A stretch of 64,000 bases of DNA from Pseudomonadota bacterium (GTDB lineage: Bacteria > Pseudomonadota > Gammaproteobacteria > Xanthomonadales > Xanthomonadaceae), in NCBI GenBank assembly GCA_023388715.1, contig JAEWFT010000052.1, positions 49,230-113,229 on the forward strand, in the 5' to 3' direction. Both the position numbers and the translations under genes were made by a program. Of this stretch, positions 50,480 to 59,584 are shown one piece after another. The stretch's first letter is position 1. Every line of letters starts with the position of its first letter. A model generated the notes under the pieces. The model had not been told where the DNA came from, searched no databases, and saw only the letters and a program-made list of their open reading frames with translations.

Positions 50480-51148
50480 TCAGTAGCGCGGGTGCAGCGC
50501 GCGCCGGAACAGGCCGAGCGTGCGTTCCAGCGCGAGCTCGGCGCTGGGGCGGTGGTAGTCGGCGCGCTGGTCGCAGTTGAACCCGTGGCCGGCGGGATAG
50601 ACGTGGACCTCGGCCTCCGGGTGGCGCTGGCGGTGCAGCTCGACATCTTCTTCCGGGATGCTCGCGTCGCGCGCGCCGAAGTGGAACATCATCGGCGCGT
50701 CCAGTTGCTCGTTGAGGAAGGGCACGGTCCGCGCGCCGTAGTAGCTGACCGCCGGAAGCGACAGCCGGGTATTGGCCAGGTAGGCGGCGGTGCCGCCCCA
50801 GCAATAGCCGACCACGCCGACCTTGCCGAACTCCTGTAGCTGCGCCGCGGCGGCCTGGATGTCCTCCAGTGCGCGCGGGAAACCGAGCTTCTCGACCAGC
50901 TCCAGCCCGCGACGCACGCCTTCGGCGTCGTAGCCCAGCTGGACGTCGTGCTCGAAGTGTTCGAAGAAGGCCGGCGCCATCGCCACATAGCCGTGCTGGG
51001 CGAAGGTGTTGCACACCGCCCGGATGTGCGGGTTGACCCCGAAAATCTCCTGCACCACCACCAGCGCCCCGCGCGGCGGGATATGCGGCTGCGCGCGCCA
51101 GGCGCGGATGCGGCCGCCGGGCGTTTCCAGGGACATCCACTCGCTCAT
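50480..51148 (-). CDS. dienelactone hydrolase family protein
   Basis: 222 residues, alpha/beta hydrolase. Nucleophile Cys in GVVGYCWGGTAAY, Asp in HFGARDASIPEED and His in YPAGHGFNCDQR complete the Cys-Asp-His triad of carboxymethylenebutenolidase-like enzymes. QEIFGVNPHIR near residue 35 is also typical. The physiological substrate is unknown because no aromatic-degradation genes are nearby. Diverges from rimO. Confidence 0.9.
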   Translation of the reverse strand: MSEWMSLETPGGRIRAWRAQPHIPPRGALVVVQEIFGVNPHIRAVCNTFAQHGYVAMAPAFFEHFEHDVQLGYDAEGVRRGLELVEKLGFPRALEDIQAAAAQLQEFGKVGVVGYCWGGTAAYLANTRLSLPAVSYYGARTVPFLNEQLDAPMMFHFGARDASIPEEDVELHRQRHPEAEVHVYPAGHGFNCDQRADYHRPSAELALERTLGLFRRALHPRY

Positions 51149-51256
51149 CGCCGGCTCCCGTCCGTTTGCCCGGATACTACGCCTGCGGGCCGGGTACGCC
51201 AGCCCCCGCCGCTATACTTGCCGGCCGCGGCGCCCCGCCGGCCATCGTTCCGCCCC

Positions 51257-52588
51257 ATGTCCCTGCAACAACCGAAAGTCGGCTTCGTCAGCCTTGGCTG
51301 CCCCAAGGCGCTGGTCGATTCCGAGCGCATCCTGACCCAGTTGCGGGTCGAGGGCTACCAGCTGGTGCCCAGTTACGACGATGCCGACGTGGTCGTGGTC
51401 AACACCTGCGGCTTCATCGATTCCGCGGTGGCCGAATCGCTGGACGCGATCGGCGAGGCGATGGCCGAGAACGGCAAGGTCATCGTCACCGGCTGCCTGG
51501 GCAAGCGCGCCGACGTGATCCGGCAGGCGCACCCGGGCGTGCTGTCGATCAGCGGCCCGCAGGACTACGTGAGCGTGATGGACGCGGTGCACGCCGCGGT
51601 GCCGCCCACGCACGATCCCTTCGTCGACCTGCTGCCGGACTACGGGCTCAAGCTCACCCCGAAGCACTACGCCTACCTGAAGATTTCCGAAGGCTGCAAC
51701 CACCGCTGCAGCTTCTGCATCATTCCGTCGATGCGCGGCGACCTGGTCTCGCGCTCGGTGGACGAGGTGCTGCGCGAAGCCGAGAAGCTGGTGCGCGGCG
51801 GCGTCCAGGAACTGCTGGTGGTCTCGCAGGACACCAGCGCCTACGGCGTCGACCTGAAGTACGCGCCGCGCCTGTGGGGCAGCAACGTGTACGAGACCAG
51901 GATGAAGGCGCTGTGCGAGGGCCTGTCCACGCTCGGCGTGTGGACGCGCCTGCACTACGTGTACCCGTACCCGCACGTGGACGAGATCATCCCGCTGATG
52001 GCTGACGGCAAGATCCTTCCGTACCTGGACATCCCGTTCCAGCACGCCAGCCCGCGCATCCTGCGGCTGATGAAGCGCCCGGGCGCGGTCGAAAAGACCC
52101 TGGAGCGCATCCAGCGCTGGCGCGGCATCTGCCCGGAGCTGACCCTCCGCAGCACTTTCATCGTCGGCTTCCCCGGCGAGACCGACGACGAATTCGAGGC
52201 GCTGCTGGACTTCCTCGACGAGGCGCAGCTGGATCGCGTCGGCGCCTTCGCCTATTCGCCGGTCACGGGGGCTGCGGCCAACGCGCTGCCAGACCCGGTG
52301 CCCGAGGAGGTCAAGCAGGAGCGGCTGGCCCGTTTCATGGCGCGGCAGGCGGCGATTTCCGAGGCGCGCCTGGCCGCCAAGGTCGGCAGCGTGCAGCAGG
52401 TGCTGGTGGATGCGATCGACGGCGAGCTGGCGATCGCGCGCTCGATGGCCGACGCACCCGAGATCGACGGCCTGGTGCAGGTGCAGGACGGCCGCGAGGC
52501 GGGGCTGGTGCCCGGCGAGTTCGCGATGGTGCGGATCATGGGCAGCGACGAGCACGACCTGTACGGCGAGGTCGAGTACGGCGCCTGA
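51257..52588 (+). CDS. rimO: ribosomal protein uS12 methylthiotransferase RimO
   Basis: 443 residues. Radical-SAM enzyme that beta-methylthiolates Asp of ribosomal protein S12. N-terminal UPF0004 domain with cluster Cys in VSLGCPKALVDSERIL, VNTCGFIDSA and TGCLGKRAD. The radical SAM motif is EGCNHRCSFCIIPSMRGDL, followed by a C-terminal TRAM domain. ATG at 51257; a TATACT -10-like element lies at 51212-51217. Single gene between divergent and convergent neighbours. Confidence 0.95.
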   Translation: MSLQQPKVGFVSLGCPKALVDSERILTQLRVEGYQLVPSYDDADVVVVNTCGFIDSAVAESLDAIGEAMAENGKVIVTGCLGKRADVIRQAHPGVLSISGPQDYVSVMDAVHAAVPPTHDPFVDLLPDYGLKLTPKHYAYLKISEGCNHRCSFCIIPSMRGDLVSRSVDEVLREAEKLVRGGVQELLVVSQDTSAYGVDLKYAPRLWGSNVYETRMKALCEGLSTLGVWTRLHYVYPYPHVDEIIPLMADGKILPYLDIPFQHASPRILRLMKRPGAVEKTLERIQRWRGICPELTLRSTFIVGFPGETDDEFEALLDFLDEAQLDRVGAFAYSPVTGAAANALPDPVPEEVKQERLARFMARQAAISEARLAAKVGSVQQVLVDAIDGELAIARSMADAPEIDGLVQVQDGREAGLVPGEFAMVRIMGSDEHDLYGEVEYGA

Positions 52589-52597
52589 GCACGCGGC

Positions 52598-53104
52598 TCA
52601 CGCCTCGGCGTAGCAAATCTCCACGATGGCGTAGCTCACCGTGCCGCCGGGCAGTTGCACCTCGATCTCGGCATCCACCCGCTTGCCCAGCATCGCCCGC
52701 GCCAGCGGTGCGTCGATGCTGATCCAGCCGCGCTTGGCGTCGGTCTCGTCGGGGCCGACGATGCGGTAGCGCAGCAACGTGCCGCTGGCGATGTCCTCCA
52801 GTTCCACCTCGGCGCCGAAGAACACCGCCCCGCGGTCCGCCGGCGCCGCATCCACCACCCGCAATGCCTCCAGCCGCTTGCTGAGATAGCGCACGCGGCG
52901 GTCGATCCCGCCCAGCTGCTTCTTGCGGTAGGTGTACTCGGCGTTCTCGCTGCGGTCGCCTTCGGCGGCGGCGGCGGCCAGCGCGCGCACCACCTCCGGG
53001 CGCTGGACGCGCCAGAGATCGTCCAGTTCGGCCTTGAGCCGGTCGTGGCCGTGCCGCGTGATCAGCGCGGTGCTGCCCGCGGCCGGCGGGCGCCAGCGCC
53101 CCAT
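52598..53104 (-). CDS. greB: transcription elongation factor GreB
   Basis: 168 residues. Rescues backtracked RNA polymerase by stimulating transcript cleavage. N-terminal coiled coil (LITRHGHDRLKAELDDLW to KKQLGGIDRRVRYLSKRLE) with the acidic tip region GDRSENAEYTYRK, then the FKBP-like domain. More similar to GreB than GreA by LSKRLEALRVVD. Converges with rimO. The NlpE-like gene lies 4 bp upstream, suggesting a shared transcript. Confidence 0.92.
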   Translation of the reverse strand: MGRWRPPAAGSTALITRHGHDRLKAELDDLWRVQRPEVVRALAAAAAEGDRSENAEYTYRKKQLGGIDRRVRYLSKRLEALRVVDAAPADRGAVFFGAEVELEDIASGTLLRYRIVGPDETDAKRGWISIDAPLARAMLGKRVDAEIEVQLPGGTVSYAIVEICYAEA

Positions 53105-53108
53105 GGCC

Positions 53109-53615
53109 TCAGCGGCGGCGCAGGGTGTAGTCGAGGCCGGACGCGATCGCCTTGCCGTCCGCGTCCAGCATGCGCACCGCGTTGGCGGACACGATCTCCA
53201 GGAATGCGTCGGACGCGCCCTTGTCGGTCGGGTCCAGCAGCAGCCGCTTGCCATCGGCGGCGACGCTCCAGGTGCCTTCGCTGACCGCGGTGGTATCGCG
53301 CTCGCGGTAGACCATGGTTTCGGTATAGCGGCCGTCCGCCGCGAACGCGATGCTCTTTTCGATCCCCGGGCAATCCGCGCACGGAATCAGCCCGGCATAG
53401 GTACCGGCGAACGCCTTCGGATCGAAGCCCGGGGCTGCGCTGGCCGGCGAGCCGTGGTCGATTTCGCCGATCACCGCACTGGCCTCGGCCGCGGGCACCG
53501 CGACCTCGCTGGCGATGGGATCCGGCGGGATCGGATCCGGGTCGCGCCGGCAGCCGGCGAGGGCGGCCAGCGCCACGGCGGTGGCCAGCGCGAGGGTGAG
53601 CGAGTGACGGTGCAT
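53109..53615 (-). CDS. NlpE-like copper-resistance N-terminal-domain lipoprotein
   Basis: 168 residues. Signal peptide with lipobox ALAGC (Cys 22). The mature part has FAGTYAGLIPCADCPGIEK, the CxxC motif of the NlpE N-terminal domain, and YTETMVYRERD. In E. coli NlpE senses envelope and surface stress through the Cpx system; here no Cpx genes are nearby. Only the N-terminal domain is present (no OB-fold half). Pro/Asp-rich spacer between residues 23 and 65. Confidence 0.85.
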   Translation of the reverse strand: MHRHSLTLALATAVALAALAGCRRDPDPIPPDPIASEVAVPAAEASAVIGEIDHGSPASAAPGFDPKAFAGTYAGLIPCADCPGIEKSIAFAADGRYTETMVYRERDTTAVSEGTWSVAADGKRLLLDPTDKGASDAFLEIVSANAVRMLDADGKAIASGLDYTLRRR

Positions 53616-53650
53616 GCCGGGGTCTCCTGCAATGGCGATGGCGGCGCGGC

Positions 53651-55174
53651 TCAGCGCTTGCCGCCGAAAATGCTGCCCATGACCCCGCGCAGGATCTGCC
53701 GGCCGATCTGGTTGCCGACGGTGCGCGCGGTCTGCTTGGCGGCGGTCTCGAGCATGCCCTGGCGGCGCTTGGTGCCGAAGACCGCATCCTTGACCGACTG
53801 ACCGAAGCCGCCCTCCGCGGCCTCGTCCTGCGCGCGGTTGTCGGCAGGCGGCGCCTGCGCCTGCTCGGCCAGGGCCTGCGCCTTCCTTGCCAGCATCTCC
53901 GCGGCGGAGTCGCGGTCCAGCGGCGCGTCGTAGCGGGTGCCCACCGGGCTCGCGTTGCGCACCTGCATGCGCTCGGCCTCGGTGATCGCGCCCATCCGGC
54001 AACGCGGCGGGGCGATCAGGGTGTGCTCGACCGGCATCGGGATGCCCTTGTCCTGCAGGGTCGACACCAGCGCCTCGCCGACGCCGAGCTTGCCGATCAC
54101 GCTGGCGACATCCAGGTGGGGATTGGCGACGAAGGTCTCGGCCGCGGTCTTCACCGCCTTCTGGTCGCGCGGCGTGAACGCGCGCAGCGCGTGCTGCACG
54201 CGGTTGCCGAGCTGGCCGAGGATCTCGTCGGGCACGTCGTCCGGGAACTGCGAGCAGAAATACACGCCCACGCCCTTGGAGCGGATGATCCGCACCACCT
54301 GCTCGATCCGCCGCCGCAGCGCGGGCGGGGCGTCGTCGAACAGCAGGTGGGCCTCGTCGAACACGAACACCAGCTTTGGCTTGGCCAGGTCGCCGACTTC
54401 CGGCAGGGTCTCGAACAGCTCCGAGAGCAGCCACAGCAGAAAGGTCGAATACAGCTTGGGCTTCAGGATCAGCTGGTCGGCGGCGAGGATGTTGATCACG
54501 CCGCGGCCGTCGTGGGTGGTGCGCATGAGGTCGGCCAGTTCCAGCGCCGGCTCGCCGAAGAACAGCTCGGCGCCTTCCTGTTCCAGCCGCAGCAGCGCGC
54601 GCTGGATCGCGCCGACCGACTGCGCGCTGACCAGCCCGTAGGAGGTGCTGATGTCCTTGCGCTCCTCGGCGACCAGGCCCAGCAGTGCACGCAGGTCGGC
54701 CAGGTCCAGCAGCAGCAGGCCGCGGTCGTCGGCCAGCTTGAATACGATGTCCATGACCCCGGACTGGGTGTCGTTGAGCTCCAGGATGCGGCTGAGCAGG
54801 ATCGGGCCCATCTCGCTCACCGTGGTGCGCACCGGATGCCCGGCCTTGCCCCACATGTCCCAGAACACCACCGGCGCGGCCTCGTTGCGGTAGTCCGGAA
54901 CGCCGATCTGCTCGATGCGCGCCTGCAGCTTCTCGCTCATGGTGCCGGCGACCGCGAGGCCAGCGACGTCGCCCTTCACGTCGGCCAGGAACACCGGCAC
55001 GCCGATCCGGCTGAAGCCTTCCGCCAGGGTCATCAGGGTCACGGTCTTGCCGGTGCCGGTCGCGCCGGCGACCAGCCCGTGGCGGTTGCCGTACTTCGGC
55101 AACAGGTGGACTTGCCCGCTGTCCGCGGTGGTGATGGCCTTGCCGACGAGGATGGGGGCGACTGCAGCGTCCAT
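53651..55174 (-). CDS. HerA-like helicase/ATPase, DUF853 family
   Basis: 507 residues. FtsK/HerA-type P-loop GLVAGATGTGKTVTLMTLAE (about 34-53), Walker B LVFVFDEAHLLFDDA and an arginine region with FCSQFPDDVPDEILGQLGNR. The C terminus ends with a basic segment rich in TARTVGNQIGRQI. Family members are common in Proteobacteria, with unknown role; no nurA nuclease partner is adjacent, so classic end resection is not supported. Transcribed towards the NlpE-like gene, 35 bp away. Confidence 0.88.
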   Translation of the reverse strand: MDAAVAPILVGKAITTADSGQVHLLPKYGNRHGLVAGATGTGKTVTLMTLAEGFSRIGVPVFLADVKGDVAGLAVAGTMSEKLQARIEQIGVPDYRNEAAPVVFWDMWGKAGHPVRTTVSEMGPILLSRILELNDTQSGVMDIVFKLADDRGLLLLDLADLRALLGLVAEERKDISTSYGLVSAQSVGAIQRALLRLEQEGAELFFGEPALELADLMRTTHDGRGVINILAADQLILKPKLYSTFLLWLLSELFETLPEVGDLAKPKLVFVFDEAHLLFDDAPPALRRRIEQVVRIIRSKGVGVYFCSQFPDDVPDEILGQLGNRVQHALRAFTPRDQKAVKTAAETFVANPHLDVASVIGKLGVGEALVSTLQDKGIPMPVEHTLIAPPRCRMGAITEAERMQVRNASPVGTRYDAPLDRDSAAEMLARKAQALAEQAQAPPADNRAQDEAAEGGFGQSVKDAVFGTKRRQGMLETAAKQTARTVGNQIGRQILRGVMGSIFGGKR

Positions 55175-55308
55175 GCGTTCACTGGGTGGCGGGGTCGCCC
55201 TGATTCTATGCGTTCGCGCCGCCGCATTCGAATGAACTTTCGCCCGTGCCGTTTGTCGTGTTGCCCCGCGCGGGCGCGCGACGCTACCCTCGGGTGCTCC
55301 CTCGCTGC

Positions 55309-56838
55309 ATGGTTGCGCCGATGTCCCCTCGCTTGTTCGTGCCGCTGGCCGCCTTTGCGGTCGCCGTGTCCGCCGCGCTTGCCGCCCCCGATGCCCACGC
55401 GGCGCTCCCGAAACGCGACCAAGCCGCCGTCGACGCCCTGCAGGCGCGCATGGAAGCCGCCGAGAAGCGCTATCGCAACGCGCTGCTGGGCGAGGACGAC
55501 GAGGCCGCGATCGCCCAGGCCAACGCCGCCATGGCCGAGATCAAGGCCGCGATCGAGGGCTGCGGCAAGCAGCGCGGCTGCGAGATGGCGCCGATGCTGG
55601 AGCGTTACGAGGCCCTGCTGAAGGCGACCCCGGGCGATGACATGCTCGACGACGACGAGGACCTGGACCTGATCGACGAGGCCGATTTCGCCGGCACCGA
55701 CGTGCCGGCGCAGGCCGACGCGGCGACCTTGCTTGGCGAGGAGGGCCAGCGCTTCGTGCGGATGGTGCAGTTCAACCCGGCGGTGCAGGAAGGAATCCGC
55801 CGCTGGTTGACCGACATGCGCCCCTCGCTGATGGACAGCTACGAGAACTTCCGCTACCTGCAGGCGCAGATGTCGCCGGCGTTCAAGCGCCACGGGCTGC
55901 CGGAAGCGCTGCTGTTCGGCATCCTTGCCAAGGAGTCCAACGGCAAGGTGCACGTGGGCTCGCGCGCGGGCGCGGTTGGGCCGATGCAGTTCATGCCGGC
56001 CACCGGCAAGCGCTTCGGGCTGGGCGTGGACGGCACCGGTTTCGACACCCGCTACGACCCGCGGGCCTCCGCCGATGCCGCGGCGCTGTACCTGGTCGAG
56101 CGCATGGCGCAGCTCAACAACAACATCGAACTGTCGCTGGCTGGCTACAACGGCGGCGAGGGCCGCGCGCTGCGCGTGTACCGCGAGTTCGGCGGGCGCA
56201 GCTTCTGGGATCCGGACGTGTACAACCAGTTCCCCGCCGAGACCAAGGACTACGTGCCGATGGTGATCGCGGCCGCGTGGCTGTACCTGCATCCGCGCGA
56301 CTACGGAATCCGCTGGCCGCGGGTCAGCACCCGCCACACCACCATCCGCCTGCAACAGCCGACCAACCTCTACGCATTGACGATCTGCCTGGGCAACAGC
56401 GGCTCGCGCGACGGCTACATGCGCGCGCTGCGCAACCTCAACCCGCGCTGGAGCGTGGACAGCACCATGCCGGCAGGCACCGTCCTCAACGCCACCTCCC
56501 GCATCGGCTGGCTGTACAACCGCTACTGCACCCGCGGCAAGCGGGTGGAACTGGCGCAGCAGCTGGTGCAGAGCAACGTCCGCTCGGCGCTGGTGCGGGT
56601 CGGGGACCCCAGCACGATGCCGGCCCCGGCCGCGCCGCCGCAGGCGCCCGCGCCGATGGCGGCCTCGCGTCCTGCTGCGCCGCGCAGCTACACGGTCCAG
56701 CGCGGCGAGAACCTGACCGGGATCGCCCGCAAGTTCGGCTGCAGCGTCACCGAACTGGCGCGCGCCAACAAGCTGGCGGCGCCCGGTTTCGCGATCCGCC
56801 CGGGCCAGAGCCTGCGGCTGGAGGGGTGCAAGGGCTGA
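55309..56838 (+). CDS. lytic transglycosylase with C-terminal LysM (MltD-like)
   Basis: 509 residues from ATG at 55309; a second ATG at 55321 fits the signal peptide equally well and neither has a clear ribosome site. Signal peptide, then an acidic N-terminal region (DDDEDLDLIDEAD). The SLT domain has catalytic Glu in GILAKESNGKVHV, then VGPMQFMPATGKRFGL and LAGYNGGEGRALR. A Pro/Ala linker precedes a LysM domain (about 458-505, SYTVQRGENLTGIARKFG). Cleaves peptidoglycan to anhydromuropeptides in the periplasm. Confidence 0.9.
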   Translation: MVAPMSPRLFVPLAAFAVAVSAALAAPDAHAALPKRDQAAVDALQARMEAAEKRYRNALLGEDDEAAIAQANAAMAEIKAAIEGCGKQRGCEMAPMLERYEALLKATPGDDMLDDDEDLDLIDEADFAGTDVPAQADAATLLGEEGQRFVRMVQFNPAVQEGIRRWLTDMRPSLMDSYENFRYLQAQMSPAFKRHGLPEALLFGILAKESNGKVHVGSRAGAVGPMQFMPATGKRFGLGVDGTGFDTRYDPRASADAAALYLVERMAQLNNNIELSLAGYNGGEGRALRVYREFGGRSFWDPDVYNQFPAETKDYVPMVIAAAWLYLHPRDYGIRWPRVSTRHTTIRLQQPTNLYALTICLGNSGSRDGYMRALRNLNPRWSVDSTMPAGTVLNATSRIGWLYNRYCTRGKRVELAQQLVQSNVRSALVRVGDPSTMPAPAAPPQAPAPMAASRPAAPRSYTVQRGENLTGIARKFGCSVTELARANKLAAPGFAIRPGQSLRLEGCKG

Positions 56839-56846
56839 CGTCGCCG

Positions 56847-57017
56847 GGGTAGGGATTTTCCTACCCGCAGGTCAGGGGTTTTCCTACTGCGGGGGCGGGT
56901 CGCGACCGGCACCCTGTGCTGGCTGGCAACGGAACGCACGACGTGGCGTTTCCGGGGGCTGCAGCGATCGCGGCTCTGCCAGCACCGCAGGGATGACCCC
57001 GCCGCAGGGATGCGGCG
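56847..57017. repeat. cluster of small inverted and direct repeats
   Basis: Between convergent genes. GGGTAGG (56847-56853)/CCTACCC (56860-56866); CCCGCAG (56864-56870)/CTGCGGG (56887-56893); two near-identical GGGnTTTTCCTAC units; and CGCCGCA (57000-57006), GGGA, TGCGGCG (57011-57017). They look like dispersed Xanthomonadales intergenic elements and may terminate both transcripts. Confidence 0.5.
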
Positions 57018-57034
57018 CCCCCGGTGGACCGCTT

Positions 57035-59566
57035 TCACGCCGGCAGGCGCTGCCGCACCTTCTCCAGTTCCCACGGGTCCCCGCCCAGCGAGGCCGCCCG
57101 CCGCAACGCCTTGCGCAGGTCGTAGGCGTCGGCGCGCTGGATCCGGCCCAGCTCCTCCCAGCGCAACGGCATCGCCACCGGGGCGCCGGGGCGCGCGCGC
57201 AGCGACCAATTGCACACGCTGGTCGCGCCACGCGCGTTGCGCAGCCAGTCGATGAAGATGCGGTCCTTGCGCTTGGCCTTGCTCATGGTCGCGACGAACC
57301 GCAGCGGCTGGTGCGCCGCCAGCGCCTCGGCGAAGGCGCTGCAGAAGGCGCGCACCTCGTCCCAGCCCGGGCCGCGCTCGATCGGCACGACCACGTGCAG
57401 CCCCTTGCCGCCGGACAGCCGCACCCGGCTGTCCAGCCCGGCGTCGGCCAGGCGGTCGCGCACCTCGCGCGCGGCGGCGACCACCTCCTTCCAGCCCACG
57501 CCCTCGTCGGGGTCGAGGTCGAACACCAGCAGGTCCGGTTTCTCGGGCGCATCCGCGCGCGCGCCCCAGGGGTGGAACTCGAGCACGTTCATCTGCACCA
57601 GCTCCAGCAGCCCCGCGGCATCGTCGATCGCCAGGTAGTCCTCGCTGCCGGACTTGTCGCGGATGGGCAGGGCGCGCACGTGTTCGCCAAGGGTGCCGGC
57701 ATGGTGCTTCTGGAAGAAGCATTGCCCGCTGGCGCCCTGCGGGCAGCGCACCAGCGACAGCGGCCGGTTCGCCACCCACGGCAGGATCCAGTTGGCGATC
57801 GCGGCGTAATAGTCGGCCACCTCGCCCTTGGTGATGCCGGTGCCGGGGAACACCTCGCGGTCGCGGCTGCTGATCGCGATCCCGGCCGTTCGTGCCGTCT
57901 TGCCGGGTCGGGTGGATCCCGCGGGCTTCGCCACGGGCGGGGCAGTGGGCATGGCGACCTCCTTGGCGGGCTTGTCGGTGCGCAGGCGCTGGAAGCTGGC
58001 ATGGCGCAGCAGGCCATCGCTGCCCAGTCCGCGGTAGGCGATCTCGGCCACCAGCTGCGGCTCCAGCCAGGCGATGTCGCCGCGGTCGCGCTTGTCGTGC
58101 GGCAGGTGGTGGGGCAGCGCCAGGGTGGCGCCCTTGCGCCGCAGCGGCTGCATTGCGCGATGGACCCGGCGCAGGGTTTCGGCGGTGAACCCGGTCCCGA
58201 CCCGGCCCATGTAGCGCAGCCCGCCGTCGGGTTCGCGGCTGGCCAGCAGCAACGCGCCAAAGCCGCTGCGCGTGCCCTTGGGGGCGCTGTAGCCGACGAT
58301 CAGGAAATCATCCTCCTGCACGCCCTTGATCTTCAGCCAGTGGCCGGAGCGCGCTTGGGTGTAGCGCGCGTCACTGCGCTTGCTGATGATGCCCTCGAAC
58401 CCCTGTTTCTCCGCGGCGGCGAACACCTGCGGCCCATGGCCCTGCATGTGGCTGCTGTAGAAGAGCTCGGGTGCCACGCCATCGAGCAGCGTCTCCAGCA
58501 GCGTCTCCAGCAGCGTCTTGCGCTCCAGCAATGCGGTAGCGCTGAGATCCACGCCGGCCAGCCCCGGCATGTCGAAGATCGCGTAGCGCAGCGCGCTGGC
58601 GCTGCGGCCCTTCAGCGCCTTCTGCAGCAGCGCGAAGTCGCTGTAGCCGCCGTCGCCCAGCGCCACCAGCTCGCCGTCGAGGCATGCATCGGAGACCGGC
58701 AGGGCCTCGATCGCCGCGGCGATCGCCGGGAAATCCGAGGTCCAGTCGAGCCCGTTGCGCGAACGCAGGCGCGCCTTGCCGCCGACCAGGTCCACCAGCA
58801 TCCGGTAGCCGTCCCACTTGACCTCATGCAGCCAGTCATCGCCGGTGGGCGCGCTCGCGCGTGCCTGCGCCAGTTCCGGCGCGAAGCCGACCGGCATGGC
58901 GCCGTCCTGGGCGCCCTTGAGCGCCTTCGCGCGGGTGCGCCAGCGCGCATCGGCCTTGCGCGGCGCCGCTTTCCGGCGCGGCGGGGGGGGCCTCCTTCCA
59001 CCGCGCACGGCGGCGGAGGTGGCCGGGCCGGGTTCGGCCTCGACCAGCGCATCGGCCTCGGTGTCGGCGGCGTGGGCATCGTCGCGCTTGATCAGCAGCC
59101 ACTGCGGCTTGCCCCCGCTGCGCCGTCCCGATCCGCCGGTGCGCACCAGCTTCCAGCCACCGCGCAACTTGCCGCCCTCCAGCACGAAATCCAGCTTGCC
59201 GGCGGCGATGCCCTCCAGCGGGTCGCCGTCGCTCGCCCAGGTGCCACGGTCGAACACCAGCACGTGGCCGGCGCCGTAATTCCCCGCGGGAATCTCGCCC
59301 TCGAAGCCGGCATAGGACAGCGGGTGGTCCTCCACCTCCACCGCCAGCCGCTTCTCGCCCGGCCTCAGCGACGGCCCTTTCGGCACCGCCCAGCTCTTGA
59401 GCGCGCCATCCACCTCCAGCCGGAAATCGTAGTGCCGCGCGCGCGCGTTGTGCAGTTGGACCACGAAGATCGGGCGGTGGCCGCGCCCGCGCCTGGTGGG
59501 GGCCGAGGACGCCGGTTCCGGGGTTTCGCCGAAGCGACGCTTTCGGTCGTAATCGCGCAGGCTCAT
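57035..59566 (-). CDS. ligD: multifunctional DNA ligase D
   Basis: 843 residues. Order phosphoesterase (about 1-165: HYDFRLE, AVPKGPSLRPGEKRLA), ATP-dependent ligase (about 225-530: Lys250 in HEVKWDGYRM, DGELVAL, EGIISKR), polymerase/primase (about 565-843: LLVFDLDPDEGVGW, LSGGKGLHVVVP). This is the Pseudomonas-type arrangement. With Ku it performs bacterial non-homologous end joining. Ku is 18 bp upstream on the same strand. A 12-nt tandem repeat near 58492-58530 encodes KTLLETLLETLL. Low-complexity linker about 166-210. Confidence 0.96.
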   Translation of the reverse strand: MSLRDYDRKRRFGETPEPASSAPTRRGRGHRPIFVVQLHNARARHYDFRLEVDGALKSWAVPKGPSLRPGEKRLAVEVEDHPLSYAGFEGEIPAGNYGAGHVLVFDRGTWASDGDPLEGIAAGKLDFVLEGGKLRGGWKLVRTGGSGRRSGGKPQWLLIKRDDAHAADTEADALVEAEPGPATSAAVRGGRRPPPPRRKAAPRKADARWRTRAKALKGAQDGAMPVGFAPELAQARASAPTGDDWLHEVKWDGYRMLVDLVGGKARLRSRNGLDWTSDFPAIAAAIEALPVSDACLDGELVALGDGGYSDFALLQKALKGRSASALRYAIFDMPGLAGVDLSATALLERKTLLETLLETLLDGVAPELFYSSHMQGHGPQVFAAAEKQGFEGIISKRSDARYTQARSGHWLKIKGVQEDDFLIVGYSAPKGTRSGFGALLLASREPDGGLRYMGRVGTGFTAETLRRVHRAMQPLRRKGATLALPHHLPHDKRDRGDIAWLEPQLVAEIAYRGLGSDGLLRHASFQRLRTDKPAKEVAMPTAPPVAKPAGSTRPGKTARTAGIAISSRDREVFPGTGITKGEVADYYAAIANWILPWVANRPLSLVRCPQGASGQCFFQKHHAGTLGEHVRALPIRDKSGSEDYLAIDDAAGLLELVQMNVLEFHPWGARADAPEKPDLLVFDLDPDEGVGWKEVVAAAREVRDRLADAGLDSRVRLSGGKGLHVVVPIERGPGWDEVRAFCSAFAEALAAHQPLRFVATMSKAKRKDRIFIDWLRNARGATSVCNWSLRARPGAPVAMPLRWEELGRIQRADAYDLRKALRRAASLGGDPWELEKVRQRLPA

Positions 59567-59584
59567 TGGCGCAGCGGAGCGTCG

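Noticed and set aside
53651..55174. HerA-NurA antiphage or end-resection system
   Set aside because: Only the DUF853 HerA-like ATPase is present; the neighbours are an NlpE-like lipoprotein and greB, with no nuclease or SIR2 partner.
58492..58530. 12-nt tandem repeat inside ligD as a phase-variation tract
   Set aside because: The unit is a multiple of three and encodes a smooth Leu-Leu-Glu-Thr helix repeat, so length changes would not shift frame.
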